The position numbers and the translations under genes are program-made. A DNA stretch of 64,000 bases from contig JADJBP010000008.1 of the NCBI GenBank assembly GCA_016703625.1, positions 62,001 through 126,000 of the forward strand. The letters are read 5' to 3'. Below, one piece after another: positions 29,244 to 39,225 of this stretch; positions within the stretch are counted from its first letter, which is position 1; each line of letters opens with the position of its first letter. Source of the stretch: Chitinophagaceae bacterium (GTDB taxonomy: Bacteria > Bacteroidota > Bacteroidia > Chitinophagales > Chitinophagaceae). The notes beneath the pieces were generated by a model, which searched no databases, was not told the DNA's origin, and saw only the letters and a program-made list of their open reading frames with translations.

Positions 29244-29879
29244 ACGAAAAATTATTTTATGCCTTCATGTTGCTGCGTTTGCCGCATTATGGCTGGTGTC
29301 ATGTAAGGACAGCAAAAAAAAGGTTAAAGTCATAAAAGACAGTACACCATCCGCTGGCAGGGTTGAAACAAAGAAGGAGCCCAAAGCCAAAACCCAGCGG
29401 CCACCCATCATAAATATTGCAGATACACTGGCACCCCGGAGAACGGTCATTTACTGCAAGGACAGTGCAGCTACCTTTGAAAGAATCAGTTTAAAACTGG
29501 TCAAAATATACGGCACTAAACTTTCTGAATACCTAAAAAAAATAAACTGAAATCAACCGGGGCGCCCATGGCCTGTAATAAAAACAAAAAGCGCCATTTT
29601 TTTTGAAGCCGGCATCCCGTAAATAAAAGAGGCACAAAACCTGTAAGCGGTGTTCTAATTCGTGAAATGCCTGCAGGAAAAGTATTGATCGCACATTTTT
29701 TCGGGCCTTTTGAACTGCTGCCTCAGGGTTACGATGCCATCAGGGAATGGATGAAAGACAATAAGAAAATAGCTGCAGGTGTGCCGTATGAAATTTATAT
29801 AACCGACCCGGTCGATAAAAACGGAAAACCGGTAGACCCCTATAAAATTCAAACTGATATAGTTTTCCCGATAAGGTAA
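29244..29879 (+). CDS. Lipoprotein with GyrI-like small-molecule-binding domain (heavily frameshifted)
   Basis: Several frames join into one protein. The first part reads KIILCLHVAAFAALWLVSC, a lipoprotein leader with lipobox LVSC, then KDSKKKVKVIKD and RRTVIYCKDSAATFERI. After a loss in the A run near 29537-29544 it continues NKLKSTGAPMA. After further shifts near 29575-29605 it reads FEAGIPVNKRGTKPVSGVLI and then MPAGKVLIAHFFGPFELLP and PYEIYITDPVD. The GAPMA...FEAGIPV...GPFE...EIYITDP series is that of GyrI-like/effector-binding domains. The start codon is not visible; an ACG stands where ATG is expected, so the left end is approximate. Confidence 0.65.
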
Positions 29880-29882
29880 TGA

Positions 29883-30638
29883 TCAGCTTTTCATAATACT
29901 GTCGGTCAGTTTCAGGTAAATATATTTCAGGGCAGGATGATCGGATAAAACACGGAGATGTTTGTCTAATGTAAACACATCCTTTCGCATAGCAGGGCCG
30001 GTTTGAACTTCGGCCGGTGATATATATTCAATACGCCCTGCCGTTTCTTTGATCAACGGCAAAAGCAGTTTAAAATCAACATTTTCTTTTATACAGAATT
30101 TTTCAGCCATTGCATATAAATGATTTGAAAAATTACTTACCACAACTGCTGCAACATGCAGTTTAAGCCTTTCATCATCTGCGGCTTTTACAACGTGGCC
30201 CGAAAAAGTACCGGCAAAATCTTTGATCAGCGTTATCGTTTCATCAGTATTCCCGTCAATTAAAAACGGGATCTCACGGGTATATTCCATTTCTTTTCGA
30301 AGGCTTTGCAAAGGATACAGCACACCATAGTTAATGGATATTTGTTTCAACACATCCTTTGATACAGAACCTGCTGTATGCAGGATCAGTTTATTGCCCA
30401 GGTGTAAGTTGTTATTGAGGTCATACAAGGCGCTGTCAACCACTGCCACCAGGTACAGGTCGGCCTCTTTATTGATGGCTCCTTCATAATCAGCAAACCC
30501 GCAATCAAATTCGGCAGCAAGTGCCTGTGCGTGTGCTGCATTACGGCTTACTACCTGCAATATCTCATGGTTGTTTTTTACAAATAACCGGCCTAATACT
30601 GAAGCCACATTGCCCGAACCGATAATTACAATCCGCAT
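29883..30638 (-). CDS. Rossmann-fold DUF2520 protein
   Basis: An intact 251-residue protein. It has an N-terminal dinucleotide-binding motif IIGSGNVASVLGRLF (GxGxxA), VVSRN, LYLVAVVDSAL and ILHTAGSVSKDVL, then the C-terminal DUF2520 helical region with ERLKLHVAAVVVSNFSNHLY. It resembles small NADP-dependent reductases (pyrroline-5-carboxylate or F420-type), but no substrate is known to me. It is convergent with the GyrI-domain lipoprotein, 3 bp apart. Confidence 0.88.
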   Translation of the reverse strand: MRIVIIGSGNVASVLGRLFVKNNHEILQVVSRNAAHAQALAAEFDCGFADYEGAINKEADLYLVAVVDSALYDLNNNLHLGNKLILHTAGSVSKDVLKQISINYGVLYPLQSLRKEMEYTREIPFLIDGNTDETITLIKDFAGTFSGHVVKAADDERLKLHVAAVVVSNFSNHLYAMAEKFCIKENVDFKLLLPLIKETAGRIEYISPAEVQTGPAMRKDVFTLDKHLRVLSDHPALKYIYLKLTDSIMKS

Positions 30639-30642
30639 AGCT

Positions 30643-30650
30643 TAACTTTG
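30643..30650 (+). promoter_or_regulatory. Candidate -7 box close to the start of the hydrolase gene
   Basis: TAACTTTG fits TAnnTTTG and ends 7 bp before ATG 30658. If used, the transcript would be nearly leaderless. Confidence 0.4.
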
Positions 30651-30657
30651 TATGATC

Positions 30658-31498
30658 ATGAAATTCACACAAAGGTTAGCAATTGGGTACGTACAAACAA
30701 AATTTAAATTGTTAAGCGTTATTTCAAAAAAAAAGAGCTGCAGAAAAAGCTTTCGACATATTTGCCACCCCGTTCTTAAAATCAAAAGCGAAAGGAACCT
30801 TTAAAAATGCGGAGACCATACAGCTTATTTTAAATAACAAAAAAGTGAACGGTTACCGATGGAATCATCCACAGCATGATAAAGCCCTGATCCTGCACGG
30901 TTTTGGCAGTGCTGCCCACAAATTTGAAGATTATGCCAAACTGCTTGCTGCAAAAGGATATGAAGTACTGGCCTTTGATGCCCCGGCACACGGGCACAGC
31001 GAAGGAACCAGGACAAATGCCATTGAATATTGTGACATGATCAAAGAGGTGATCGCAAAACATGGCCCCATTCAGCATTTTTTGGCACATTCCTTTGGCG
31101 GTATTTCATTAAGTCTTGCCCTGGAGGATATCCCGCATGATGAACATACCAAAGTTGTATTCATTGCGCCTGCTACCGAAACCACTTCGGCTGTTGATGG
31201 GGCATTTAATATGCTTAAAATAAAAAATGAAAAGGTTCGCGATGAATTTGAAAAATTAGTTTTTAAAGTAAGCGGAAAAAAAACCGAATGGTACAGCATG
31301 CGCAGGGCCATGCATAATATCAAGGCATCGGTACTCTGGATCCATGATGAAGACGATGATATAACCCCCTGGGCTGATGCATTAAAAGTAAAGGAAGATA
31401 ACCATCCCAATATAAAATTCCTGTTAACAAAAGGGCTGGGCCACCGGAAAATATACCACGATCCGGCTGTAAAAAAAAGGCTCATCCAATTCATGTAA
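30658..31498 (+). CDS. Alpha/beta hydrolase (frameshifted)
   Basis: It starts MKFTQRLAIGYVQTKFKLLS; the A9 run at 30726-30734 has one extra base, after which the frame reads RAAEKAFDIFATPFLKSKAKG. The main part shows ALILHGFGSAAHKF (oxyanion region), FDAPAHGHSEG, the nucleophile elbow LAHSFGGISLSLAL and the late IHDEDDDITPW and GLGHRKI with the acid and histidine. The family covers esterases and lipases; substrate unknown. The AHSFGG elbow keeps Ser as the nucleophile. Confidence 0.88.
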
Positions 31499-31686
31499 GC
31501 TGTTAAAATCCTGCTTACCGAAATAAGATTTATTTTGATTTTTCAATTTTAAAGTAATATTGCATTAATGGTTGCCTGTTTTTTAATCGAGCACAGGCAC
31601 CGGAAATCATTCATGATCACATTCAGGGTATTTGCATTAAAACACAGTACCGGCAAAGGATACAAAGAAATTTTGAACAATAAAAT

Positions 31687-34256
31687 ATGGCTAAAAATCT
31701 GTTAATAGTGGAGTCCCCGGCAAAGGCAAAGACCATTGAAGCAATTCTTGGAAAAGACTTTGAGGTAAAAAGTTGCTTTGGTCATATCCGCGACCTGGAG
31801 AAGAATGATATGGGCATCGATATCAAGAATAATTTTCAGCCTACATATATAGTACCACCCGAAAAAGCAAAAGTGGTCAGCGATCTGAAAAGCCTGGCCA
31901 AAAAAAGTGATGAAGTATGGCTGGCATCGGATGAGGACCGTGAAGGGGAAAGCATCAGCTGGCACCTGGCAGAAGTGCTGGGCCTGGATACCAAAACAAC
32001 CAAGCGTATTGTTTTTCATGAGATCACCAAACCGGCCATTCAAAAAGCGGTACAAAACCCACGCACCATTGATATGAACCTGGTGGATGCACAGCAGGCA
32101 CGCAGGATCGTTGACCGGATAGTTGGTTTTGAACTGAGCCCGGTATTGTGGCGCAAGATCGGTATGAGCGGAGGCTTAAGTGCCGGCAGGGTACAAAGTG
32201 TAGCGGTGAAATTAATTGTTGAAAAAGAAAGGGAGATCAACCAGTTTACCCCCGTAAGCAGTTTTAAGCTTGAAGCTGTTTTGGCAGCAACCGACCTGAA
32301 CAATAAAACGGTTTCCTTTAAAGCAGAAGGCAGTAAATATAATAATGAAGCAGATGCCGAAAAATTTTTACAAAGTTGTATCGGCGCAGCCTATTCTGTA
32401 AAAGACATACAGGTAAGGCCCGGGAAAACGCACACCTGCAGCGCCTTTCACCACTTCTACCCTGCAGCAGGAAGCCAGCCGTAAACTGGGATATGGTGTT
32501 AGTAAAACCATGTTGCTGGCCCAAAAACTATACGAAAGCGGTAAGATAACTTATATGCGTACCGACAGTGTGAGCCTTGGTGAAACCGCCATGGATGCTA
32601 TCAAAGCTGAGATCAAAAGCAGTTTTGGTGACAATTACCTGCAGGTTCGTAAATACAAAAATAAAAATGAGAGTGCACAGGAAGCACATGAAGCCATACG
32701 CCCTACCTACATGGAAAACAAATCAGTTGGCGATCCTGACCTGAACAGGTTATATGAACTGATCTGGAAAAGGACCATCGCTTCGCAGATGAGTGATGCA
32801 GAACTGGAGAATACTACTGCAAAAATAATGATCAGCACCAATGACCAGGAACTAACTGCAAGCGGGCAGGTCATTAAATTTGACGGTTTCTTAAAAGTAT
32901 ATCTTGAAAGTACCGATGAGGATGAAAATGATGAGGACGACGACAGCCGTTTACCCAATTTAACGGTAGGACAGTCATTGGCATTTGAAAAAATGACCGC
33001 TACAGAAAGATTTACAAAACATGCAGCCCGGTACACAGAAGCCTCCCTGGTAAAGAAACTGGAGGAACTGGGGATCGGAAGGCCGAGTACCTACGCCCCT
33101 ACAATTTCTACTATTATCAAAAGAAATTATGTAGAGAAAAAAGATAAGGAAGGCGTGAAAAGGGATTTCCGCATTTTACGGTTGCAACATGATGAGATCC
33201 GGAAAATAACCGACCAGGAAAATACCGGTGCCGAAAAATCAAAATTATTTCCAACCGATTTGGGTTTGGTAGTTACGGATTTTTTAAGCCTGCATTTTGA
33301 TGAAGTGATGGATTATAATTTTACGGCAGAAATTGAAAAAGAATTTGATGAAGTAGCTGAGGGCAGGATGAAGTGGAATAAAATGGTTGGTGATTTTTAT
33401 ACCCCCTTTCATGAAGGCGTTGAGCATACGCTTGAAAATGCTGAAAGGGCAGTTGGTGAAAGAGCGCTTGGCACCGATGCAGCTACTGGCAAACCCATCA
33501 TTGCCCGAATGGGCCGCTATGGCCCGATGGTACAGATCGGAATAGCAGAAGGTGATGAAAAACCAAAGTTTGCCAAACTGAAACCTTCGCAAAGTATTGA
33601 AACCATCACCATGGAGGAAGCGCAGGAACTTTTTAAATTAGGCGCACCACTGGGTGAATATGAAGGCCTGGAGATCACCGTTAATATTGGAAGATTTGGG
33701 CCTTATGTAAAATTTGGCGAGCAGTTTATTTCCATACCAAAAGGCGAAGAGCCATCTACAGTTGACCTGGCGAGGGCTATAGAAATTATTACAGCTAAAA
33801 AAATTGAAGATGCTCCCATTGGTTTTTATGATGAGAAACCGATCACAAAAGGAAAGGGAAGGTTTGGGCCTTTCATCAAATGGAATGATATGTTCATCAA
33901 TATTCCACGGGCTTATAATTTTGATACCCTTACCCAACAGGATTGCAACGAATTGATTGAAAAGAAAATTGAAAAGGAAGCCAACCGTTTTACTAAACAG
34001 TGGCCCGAAGAAAAGATAGCCCTTGAAAACGGCCGCTGGGGGCCATTTATACGCTTTGGTAAAAAAATGCTGAAGCTCACCGGCGGAGGTGCCAGCGGAA
34101 AATATACACCAGAAGAATTAGCCGCACTGGAACTGGAAGATGTAAAAAACTGATCGTTGCAGTTGAACCAAAGGCATTTGATAAGAAGGCACCGGCTAAG
34201 AAAAAAAGCAGCACGCAGTGCCCGGGGTTGCTAAAAAGACAGCGAAAAAGAAATAG
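31687..34256 (+). CDS. topA: DNA topoisomerase I (frameshifted)
   Basis: Relaxes negative supercoils via a 5'-phosphotyrosine. It shows TOPRIM motifs LLIVESPAKAKTIEAILG and ASDEDREGESISWHL, LSAGRVQSVAVKL, the active-site tyrosine in GKITYMRTDSV, and EELGIGRPSTYAPTI. A C-terminal set of four GRxGPxxxxG repeats (GRYGPMVQIG, GRFGPYVKFG, GRFGPFIKWN, GRWGPFIRFG) replaces zinc fingers, followed by a lysine/alanine-rich tail PGVAKKTAKKK. Frame errors: one extra A at 32425-32428, one missing base near 34148, another near 34210. The repaired length is about 855 residues. Confidence 0.95.
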
Positions 34257-34531
34257 TTTTTCTACAGGCATACTTTCATTTTTCCCAGGCAAGTCTTGCC
34301 TTATACTCATGGCTATGGCAGAGATTCGCCCGTGATAGAACCCTTTGTTATTATTTTTACTTTTAATTGCTTCATCATATTTGTTGGTTGCCTCTCTAAA
34401 AACATATCATCCAAATTACAGGTACAACAAAGCTGCATATCCCCATACTTTTATTTAGTAACAACTGTGGAAAATTTTAACTTCTTATTTCACATTGCTT
34501 TTCGGATATTCATAAAAATTATACCTCAACC

Positions 34532-35400
34532 TTGAAAGAAAATAAAGAAATAACGGCCCTGTTGCATTTGATCGATGACCCGGATGAAGACGTGTACAAT
34601 ACGGTAAGTGACAGGATCATCTCCTTTGGCAAAGACATCATCCCCAACCTCGAAAGCCTTTGGGAGAACACCACCAATGAAGAGATACAGGAACGCATTG
34701 AATTACTGATCCACCGTTTGCATTTCCGGGACCTGACCGATGATTTTACAGAATGGGCTGCAGGCGATGCCGACCTGCTGGAAGGGGCTTTACTGGTTGC
34801 CCGTTATCATTATCCCGACCTGGATGCTACGGCCGTTTACCAGGATATGGAAAAACTGCGCCGGAATACCTGGCTCGAATTAAATAATTACCTCACACCC
34901 ATTGAACAGATCAATATTGTTACCAGCATTTATTATAATTACTTTAAACAAAAGGGTGTTGAGTTTGCTTACAATAATCCCGATGATTACCTGGTGAATA
35001 AGACCCTGGAAAGTAAAAAGGGAAATGCATTAAGCAACGGCATCATTTATATCGCCCTGTGCGAATTGCTTGACCTGCCGGTAAAAGCCATCAATATTCC
35101 CCGCCAATTCATACTGGCATATGTAGATCCGCAACATGACCTCCTGAACCCGAAGGGCCATACTTCTGAAAAAATAAATTTTTATATTGATCCGTTGAAC
35201 GGGCAGATGTACAGTCACCAGGATGTGGAAGCCTATTTTAAAAGGATCTCTGTTCCGCCGGTTGCCTCCTACTTCAGGCAGTTAAACAACAAACGCATTA
35301 TCAGTATTTACTGGAAGAACTGAGTAAATGTTTTGATAACGAACGAAACCGGTACAAAATGGACGAACTGCAGTTACTCGCAAATTTATTAGACCCATGA
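34532..35400 (+). CDS. SirB1-like transglutaminase-family protein (frameshift near end)
   Basis: A TTG start at 34532 gives KENKEITALLHLIDDPDEDVY, an alpha-helical N-terminal repeat, then a degenerate transglutaminase-like SirB1 region with NNYLTPIEQINIV, LVNKTLESKKGNALSNGIIY and PVKAINIPRQFILAY. A base is missing near 35318 after IISI. The repaired frame continues LEELSKCFDNERNRYKMDEL and ends at TGA 35400. SirB1 proteins are of unknown function. The stop overlaps the start of the next gene by 4 bases (ATGA), so translation is coupled. Confidence 0.8.
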
Positions 35401-35707
35401 TCTATCACGTTGTATCGGAAACAAACTGGCAAAAAGCTTTACTGACTGCAGGTCCCGGTGGGCAGGGCTTTTACGAAGCAGATTCCTGGCTTCGGAAGGT
35501 TTTATTCATACCAGTAAAGCGGATCAGTTACAAGGTGTTTTAGAACGTTACTATAAAGCACAAACCAATTTAATATTGCTGCACATTGATGAAACAAAAT
35601 TAACTGCTCCTTTAAAAATGGAGCTTGCGGCTTCTGTCAATGAGGAATTTCCACATATTTATGGCAGGTTGAATTTAGATGCAGTTGTAAAAGCAGAAAA
35701 ATTATGA
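35397..35707 (+). CDS. DUF952 family protein (frameshifted)
   Basis: ATG 35397 gives MIYHVVSETNWQKALLTAG and GFYEADS. One C is missing at 35485-35486, and the repaired frame reads LASEGFIHTSKADQLQGVL, then NLILLHIDETKL and FPHIYGRLNLDAVV. The EGFIHxS and HIYGxL motifs define DUF952. About 103 residues. It overlaps the genes on both sides by ATGA, so SirB1-like, DUF952 and CsaA form a tightly coupled trio. No single uninterrupted ORF shows it. Confidence 0.82.
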
Positions 35708-36033
35708 TCAGCTGGGATGATTTTGAAAAAATAGATATCCGTACCGGAACCATAATGGAAGTAAATGATTTTCCAGGTGCCAGGAAACCATCTTACCAGT
35801 TACATATTGATTTTGGAGCGTTTGGAATTAAAAGGTCATCTGCACAAATAACAGCATTGTATACAAAAGAAGCATTGGTTGGCAAGCAGGTGATTGCCGT
35901 TATGAATTTCCCGGTAAAACAGATCGCCAATTTTTTCAGCGAATGCCTGGTATTGGGTGTTTACAATGAAAATAATGATGTGGTTTTGTTGCAGCCAACC
36001 ATGCAGGTGAAGAACGGATCAAAAATTGGGTAG
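35704..36033 (+). CDS. csaA: tRNA-binding protein, CsaA type
   Basis: An intact 109-residue OB-fold protein: WDDFEKIDIRTGTIMEVNDF, KPSYQLHIDFG, SSAQITALYTKE, VMNFPVKQIANFFSECLVLG. This is the EMAP/MetG C-terminal-like tRNA-binding domain found in CsaA and YgjH, proposed to act as a tRNA-binding or export-related chaperone. Its TAG stop is the first triplet of a palindromic extragenic repeat. Confidence 0.9.
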   Translation: MISWDDFEKIDIRTGTIMEVNDFPGARKPSYQLHIDFGAFGIKRSSAQITALYTKEALVGKQVIAVMNFPVKQIANFFSECLVLGVYNENNDVVLLQPTMQVKNGSKIG

Positions 36034-36097
36034 GAACACGCCTGCGGCGTGTTCTTCCTTCGGAATAACCAATGAACACGCCACAGGCGTGTTCCTA
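36031..36097. repeat. Paired palindromic repeats supplying two stop codons
   Basis: The left arm (36031-36054, TAGGAACACGCCTGCGGCGT...) and the right arm (36074-36097) are inverted copies over 24 bp with one mismatch. Each arm is itself palindromic (GAACACGCC/GGCGTGTTC). The TAG at each outer end is the stop codon of the flanking convergent gene, csaA on the plus strand and the ArsR gene on the minus strand. Confidence 0.8.
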
Positions 36098-36373
36098 CGC
36101 ACCGAATTTCTCAAAATACTGCCCCAGTTTTTTAAAATTATTTTTATTGATGGTGATATAATTATTCCTCCCCTGCCTGCGGCAATCGATCAGTTCACTT
36201 TCGGCCAGTAATTTAATATGATGCGAACATGTAGGCTGTGAAAGTCCGGTCAATCCTTCCACATCGCAGCAACGGATCTCCCCTTTTTTTGAAATTTCCT
36301 GCAGGATGGACATCCGGAAAGGATCAGCCACTGCCGACATGGCCTTTGCATAAAACTTTGTTTCACTCTCCAT
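36095..36373 (-). CDS. ArsR-family winged-helix regulator
   Basis: A 92-residue protein with the ArsR helix-turn-helix pattern: MSAVADPFRMSILQEISKKG, LTGLSQPTCSHHIKLLAESE and the wing CRRQGRNNYITIN. A cysteine pair (RCCDVEGL) lies at the position of the metal site in some ArsR sensors, so a thiol or metal signal is possible but unproven. The stop codon comes from the adjoining repeat. The divergent gene beyond is ogt. Confidence 0.88.
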   Translation of the reverse strand: MESETKFYAKAMSAVADPFRMSILQEISKKGEIRCCDVEGLTGLSQPTCSHHIKLLAESELIDCRRQGRNNYITINKNNFKKLGQYFEKFGA

Positions 36374-36497
36374 ATCTTATACTTCTATAGGTTGTTCAAA
36401 GAAATTATATTTTAACCAAAGGGACAAAAGAAATTACTGTAAATTGAGTAGCGACATGGCAGGCCGGCCTCCCGATAAATATTGGGTAAGCAATCGC

Positions 36498-36535
36498 CTG
36501 ATCAGAAGATTGCTTCACTCCGTTCGCAATGACGA
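36498..36535. repeat. Dispersed repeat upstream of ogt
   Basis: The segment with AGATTGCTTCACTCCGTTCG followed by CAATGACGA is a sequence I recognise as common in Bacteroidota intergenic regions. Its CAATGACGA contributes an in-frame ATG (36529) upstream of ogt. Confidence 0.5.
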
Positions 36536-36543
36536 TACCAAAA

Positions 36544-37056
36544 ATGAACATCGAAATAGTATATTACCAGTCTCCCGTTGGTGTACTTGAAATAAGAAGT
36601 ACCGGCAGTGCCATATCTGATGTTTTATTTGTGAACTCATGGAAAGGCGCTAAAATAAATGAAGGTGAACTCAATTTCACCAAGCCAAGATCCCCTGTAA
36701 TAAAATCATGCATTAAACAACTGGATGAGTATTTTGCGGGTAAAAGAACTGAATTTACCATTCATACATCGCAGGTGGGTACCCCCTTTCAGCAAAGTGT
36801 TTGGGCAGAACTTTGTAAGATACCTTATGGAAGAACGATCAGTTATATGGAATTGAGCAAGAGAATCGGTAATGTAAAAGCCATACGGGCTGTAGGCACG
36901 GCAAACGGCAACAACAGTATTTGTATCATTGTTCCCTGTCACCGTGTAATTGGAAGTAATGGAGAACTGGTTGGTTATGGTGGTGACCTGTGGCGAAAGA
37001 AATGGTTACTGGAACATGAAGGAAAAATTGCCAACGGGGTGCAAACTTTATTTTAG
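36544..37056 (+). CDS. ogt: Methylated-DNA-protein-cysteine methyltransferase
   Basis: Repairs O6-alkylguanine by transfer to its own cysteine, C132 in IIVPCHRVIG (numbered from ATG 36544). Other motifs: GTPFQQSVWAELCKIPYGRT, SYMELSKRIGNVKAIRAVG (the DNA-binding helix) and YGGDLWRKKWLLEHEG. I prefer ATG 36544 because the in-frame ATG 36529 belongs to a repeat element. The 3' end overlaps the convergent cdd by 9 bp. Confidence 0.95.
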   Translation: MNIEIVYYQSPVGVLEIRSTGSAISDVLFVNSWKGAKINEGELNFTKPRSPVIKSCIKQLDEYFAGKRTEFTIHTSQVGTPFQQSVWAELCKIPYGRTISYMELSKRIGNVKAIRAVGTANGNNSICIIVPCHRVIGSNGELVGYGGDLWRKKWLLEHEGKIANGVQTLF

Positions 37057-37533
37057 ATCAATACTTCCAAATGAAAGCGGCAAAAGGTCATTCGCTTTTT
37101 CCACAACAATTACTTTTCCTTCCATACCACTCAATATTAACCGGATCGGTTTCTTTACACGTTCTTCATATTCAACCAGGCTTTGCCGGCACATACCGCA
37201 AGGCGAGATCGGGTGATTGCTTACCCCGTTGATATTGTGGTAACTGATGGCCATGCTGTCAATGGCAATATTCGGAAATAAGGTTGCTGCCGAAGCAAGC
37301 AAAGCCCGTTCGGCACAGATCCCTACGGGGTATGCAGCATTTTCCTGGTTGGTACCGGAAACCATTTCACCATTAACCAGCCTGGCTACAGCCCCCACAT
37401 TAAAATTTGAATAAGGAGCATAAGCAGTTGACGTTACTGCCCTGGCCTTATTCACCAGCAACAGATCCTGTGCCGGCAGTTCATCAGCCGAAGGGTATAC
37501 CTCATACGAAAACCGGTGATCTTCTTTATTCAT
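37048..37533 (-). CDS. cdd: Cytidine deaminase
   Basis: An intact 161-residue zinc enzyme deaminating cytidine and deoxycytidine. It has SNFNVGAVARL, GTNQENAAYPVGICAERALL (CAE: zinc cysteine and catalytic glutamate) and ISPCGMCRQSLVE (second zinc-cysteine pair). Bacteroidota typically have this 160-residue form. It lies downstream of lepB on the same strand but is separated from it by a terminator. Confidence 0.95.
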   Translation of the reverse strand: MNKEDHRFSYEVYPSADELPAQDLLLVNKARAVTSTAYAPYSNFNVGAVARLVNGEMVSGTNQENAAYPVGICAERALLASAATLFPNIAIDSMAISYHNINGVSNHPISPCGMCRQSLVEYEERVKKPIRLILSGMEGKVIVVEKANDLLPLSFGSIDLK

Positions 37534-37558
37534 ATAATAATTTTAAACCAGACAAAAA

Positions 37559-37586
37559 GTCCTCCCTGCATTGCTGCAGAGAGGAC
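37559..37586 (-). terminator. Terminator of lepB
   Basis: GTCCTCCCTGCA (37559-37570) and TGCAGAGAGGAC (37575-37586) form a 12-bp stem with one mismatch and a 4-base loop. On the minus strand it is followed by TTTTTG. It separates lepB from cdd. Confidence 0.8.
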
Positions 37587-37631
37587 CCATCCGTTTTTAA
37601 AGTTAAATCTTAAAAATTAAAACAAACAAAA

Positions 37632-39136
37632 TTATTTGATCCAGCGGAACAACCTTTTCCAGCGTGGCCCGTTCTCATAACTGAACCAGATCAAAGAAGC
37701 TTTTCCTACCACATGATCTTCCGGTACAAAACCCCAGTAACGGCTGTCCAGTGAATTGTGACGGTTATCCCCCATCAGCCAGTAATAATCCATTTTAAAA
37801 GTATAGCTGCCTGCTTCAACACCATTGATAAAATATTTACCGCCACGTTCTTCAAGCGTATTGCCTTCATATACGCGGATACAGCGCCCGTAACGGATAA
37901 TATGATCCCGGGTAAGTTGAATGGTTGCATTTTTCTTTGGTATCCATAGCGGCCCGAAATTATCGGCCGACCAGGTTTTTCCCGTGGAATCATCATAATA
38001 CGGGAACAGGTCATTGCGGTGATCAAAAATATAATCCGTTAAAATATAACCCGGTGGTAATTTTAAATTTTTCTTTTCTTCATTGGTGATATTCACCTGG
38101 TACAGGGTATTGTTCACCTGCCGCAGGTCTTCCTGCGAAACACGGACGTTGATGCCCAGTTCAGCCAGTTTTTCTTCATCCAGGTAAACGCCTTCGGGTA
38201 CCTGCAACAAATAATATCTTTCTGATTGCGGAAAAAAATCTTCGGGTTTGCCATTTACATGCAGCTTGCCGTTAATGATCTGTATGGTATCGCCGCCGAT
38301 CCCCACACAGCGTTTGATAAAATTCTCCCTTTTATCAACCGGCCTGGTAATGATCAGGTCACCATAGTCCTGCCAAACCCTGTCCCGGCTTGTTCTCCGT
38401 ACTTCATCATAATAGGTTACGCGGCTGCCAAAATTAACTTCATCATTGATCAGCGTGTCATTTACCGGGAAATTGAAAACTACCGCATCATTTCTTTTTA
38501 CCGGACCTGTAAACCAGCGGGTATAGGGAATATGTATCCATTCAACATACGATTTTACATTTAAACCCGGGATGGTATGATGTACAAAAGGCATGGCAAT
38601 GGGCGTATTGGGAATACGCGGCCCGTAAGTTGATTTACTCACAAACAGGAAATCATTGACCAGCAGCGTTTTTTCCATCGAAGGTGTTGGAATGGTATAA
38701 GCTTCAAAACAAAAGTGCGTATAAGGGTTGCCGCAACAATGGCAAAGGCAGCGGCATCTATCCATTCACGTGCCCCGGATTTTTTGTAATTTTTTACAAC
38801 AGCAATACCTGCATACCGTTCGCTCTTCGAATACCCGAGATAGGGAAAGTAAAACAGCGGAAAAAATACGGCTGCGGCATGGTGCCAGAATCCAAAGCGG
38901 CCAAAATGCTCTACAAATTTGATACAGATCCAGATGGTGATGAACTGGCCGGCAACAGGAATGAACTGCAGGAAGAACCAGTATTTTTTCAGTTCCATTT
39001 TTTCAACCATGCACCAGGTATTGTAAAAAGGAACCAGGGCTTTCCAGCCTTCTATCCCGGCTTTTTTAAACATACCATACATGCCGATATGCCAGCCCAG
39101 TGTACCAATAATAAAAATGATCCAGCCTATACTCAT
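37632..39136 (-). CDS. lepB: Signal peptidase I with N-terminal DUF5684-like domain (frameshifted)
   Basis: Cleaves signal peptides at the inner membrane. The N-terminal part (to about 38705) has hydrophobic helices (MSIGWIIFIIGTLGWHIGMY, YWFFLQFIPVAGQFITIWI, ALVPFYNTWCMVE) typical of DUF5684. It leads to WIDAAAFAIVAATLIRTF. One T is missing at 38706-38709, after which the catalytic serine appears in TIPTPSMEKTLLVNDF. The lysine is in RENFIKRCVGIGGD, and WLMGDNRHNSLDSRYWGFVP completes the fold. The repaired length of about 501 residues is usual for the phylum. Confidence 0.93.
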
Positions 39137-39225
39137 GCGTTAAATTTTAGTATTGCCAAAAATACCATAATAAACCGTTTGACAATGGTTCCCGTTAATA
39201 ATGTTTTAAAAAGTTTAACAGGCCA

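Noticed and set aside
34296..34535. A 79-residue ORF upstream of the SirB1-like gene.
   Set aside because: Composition is that of AT-rich intergenic DNA and the translation resembles no family; it runs into the SirB1-like start.
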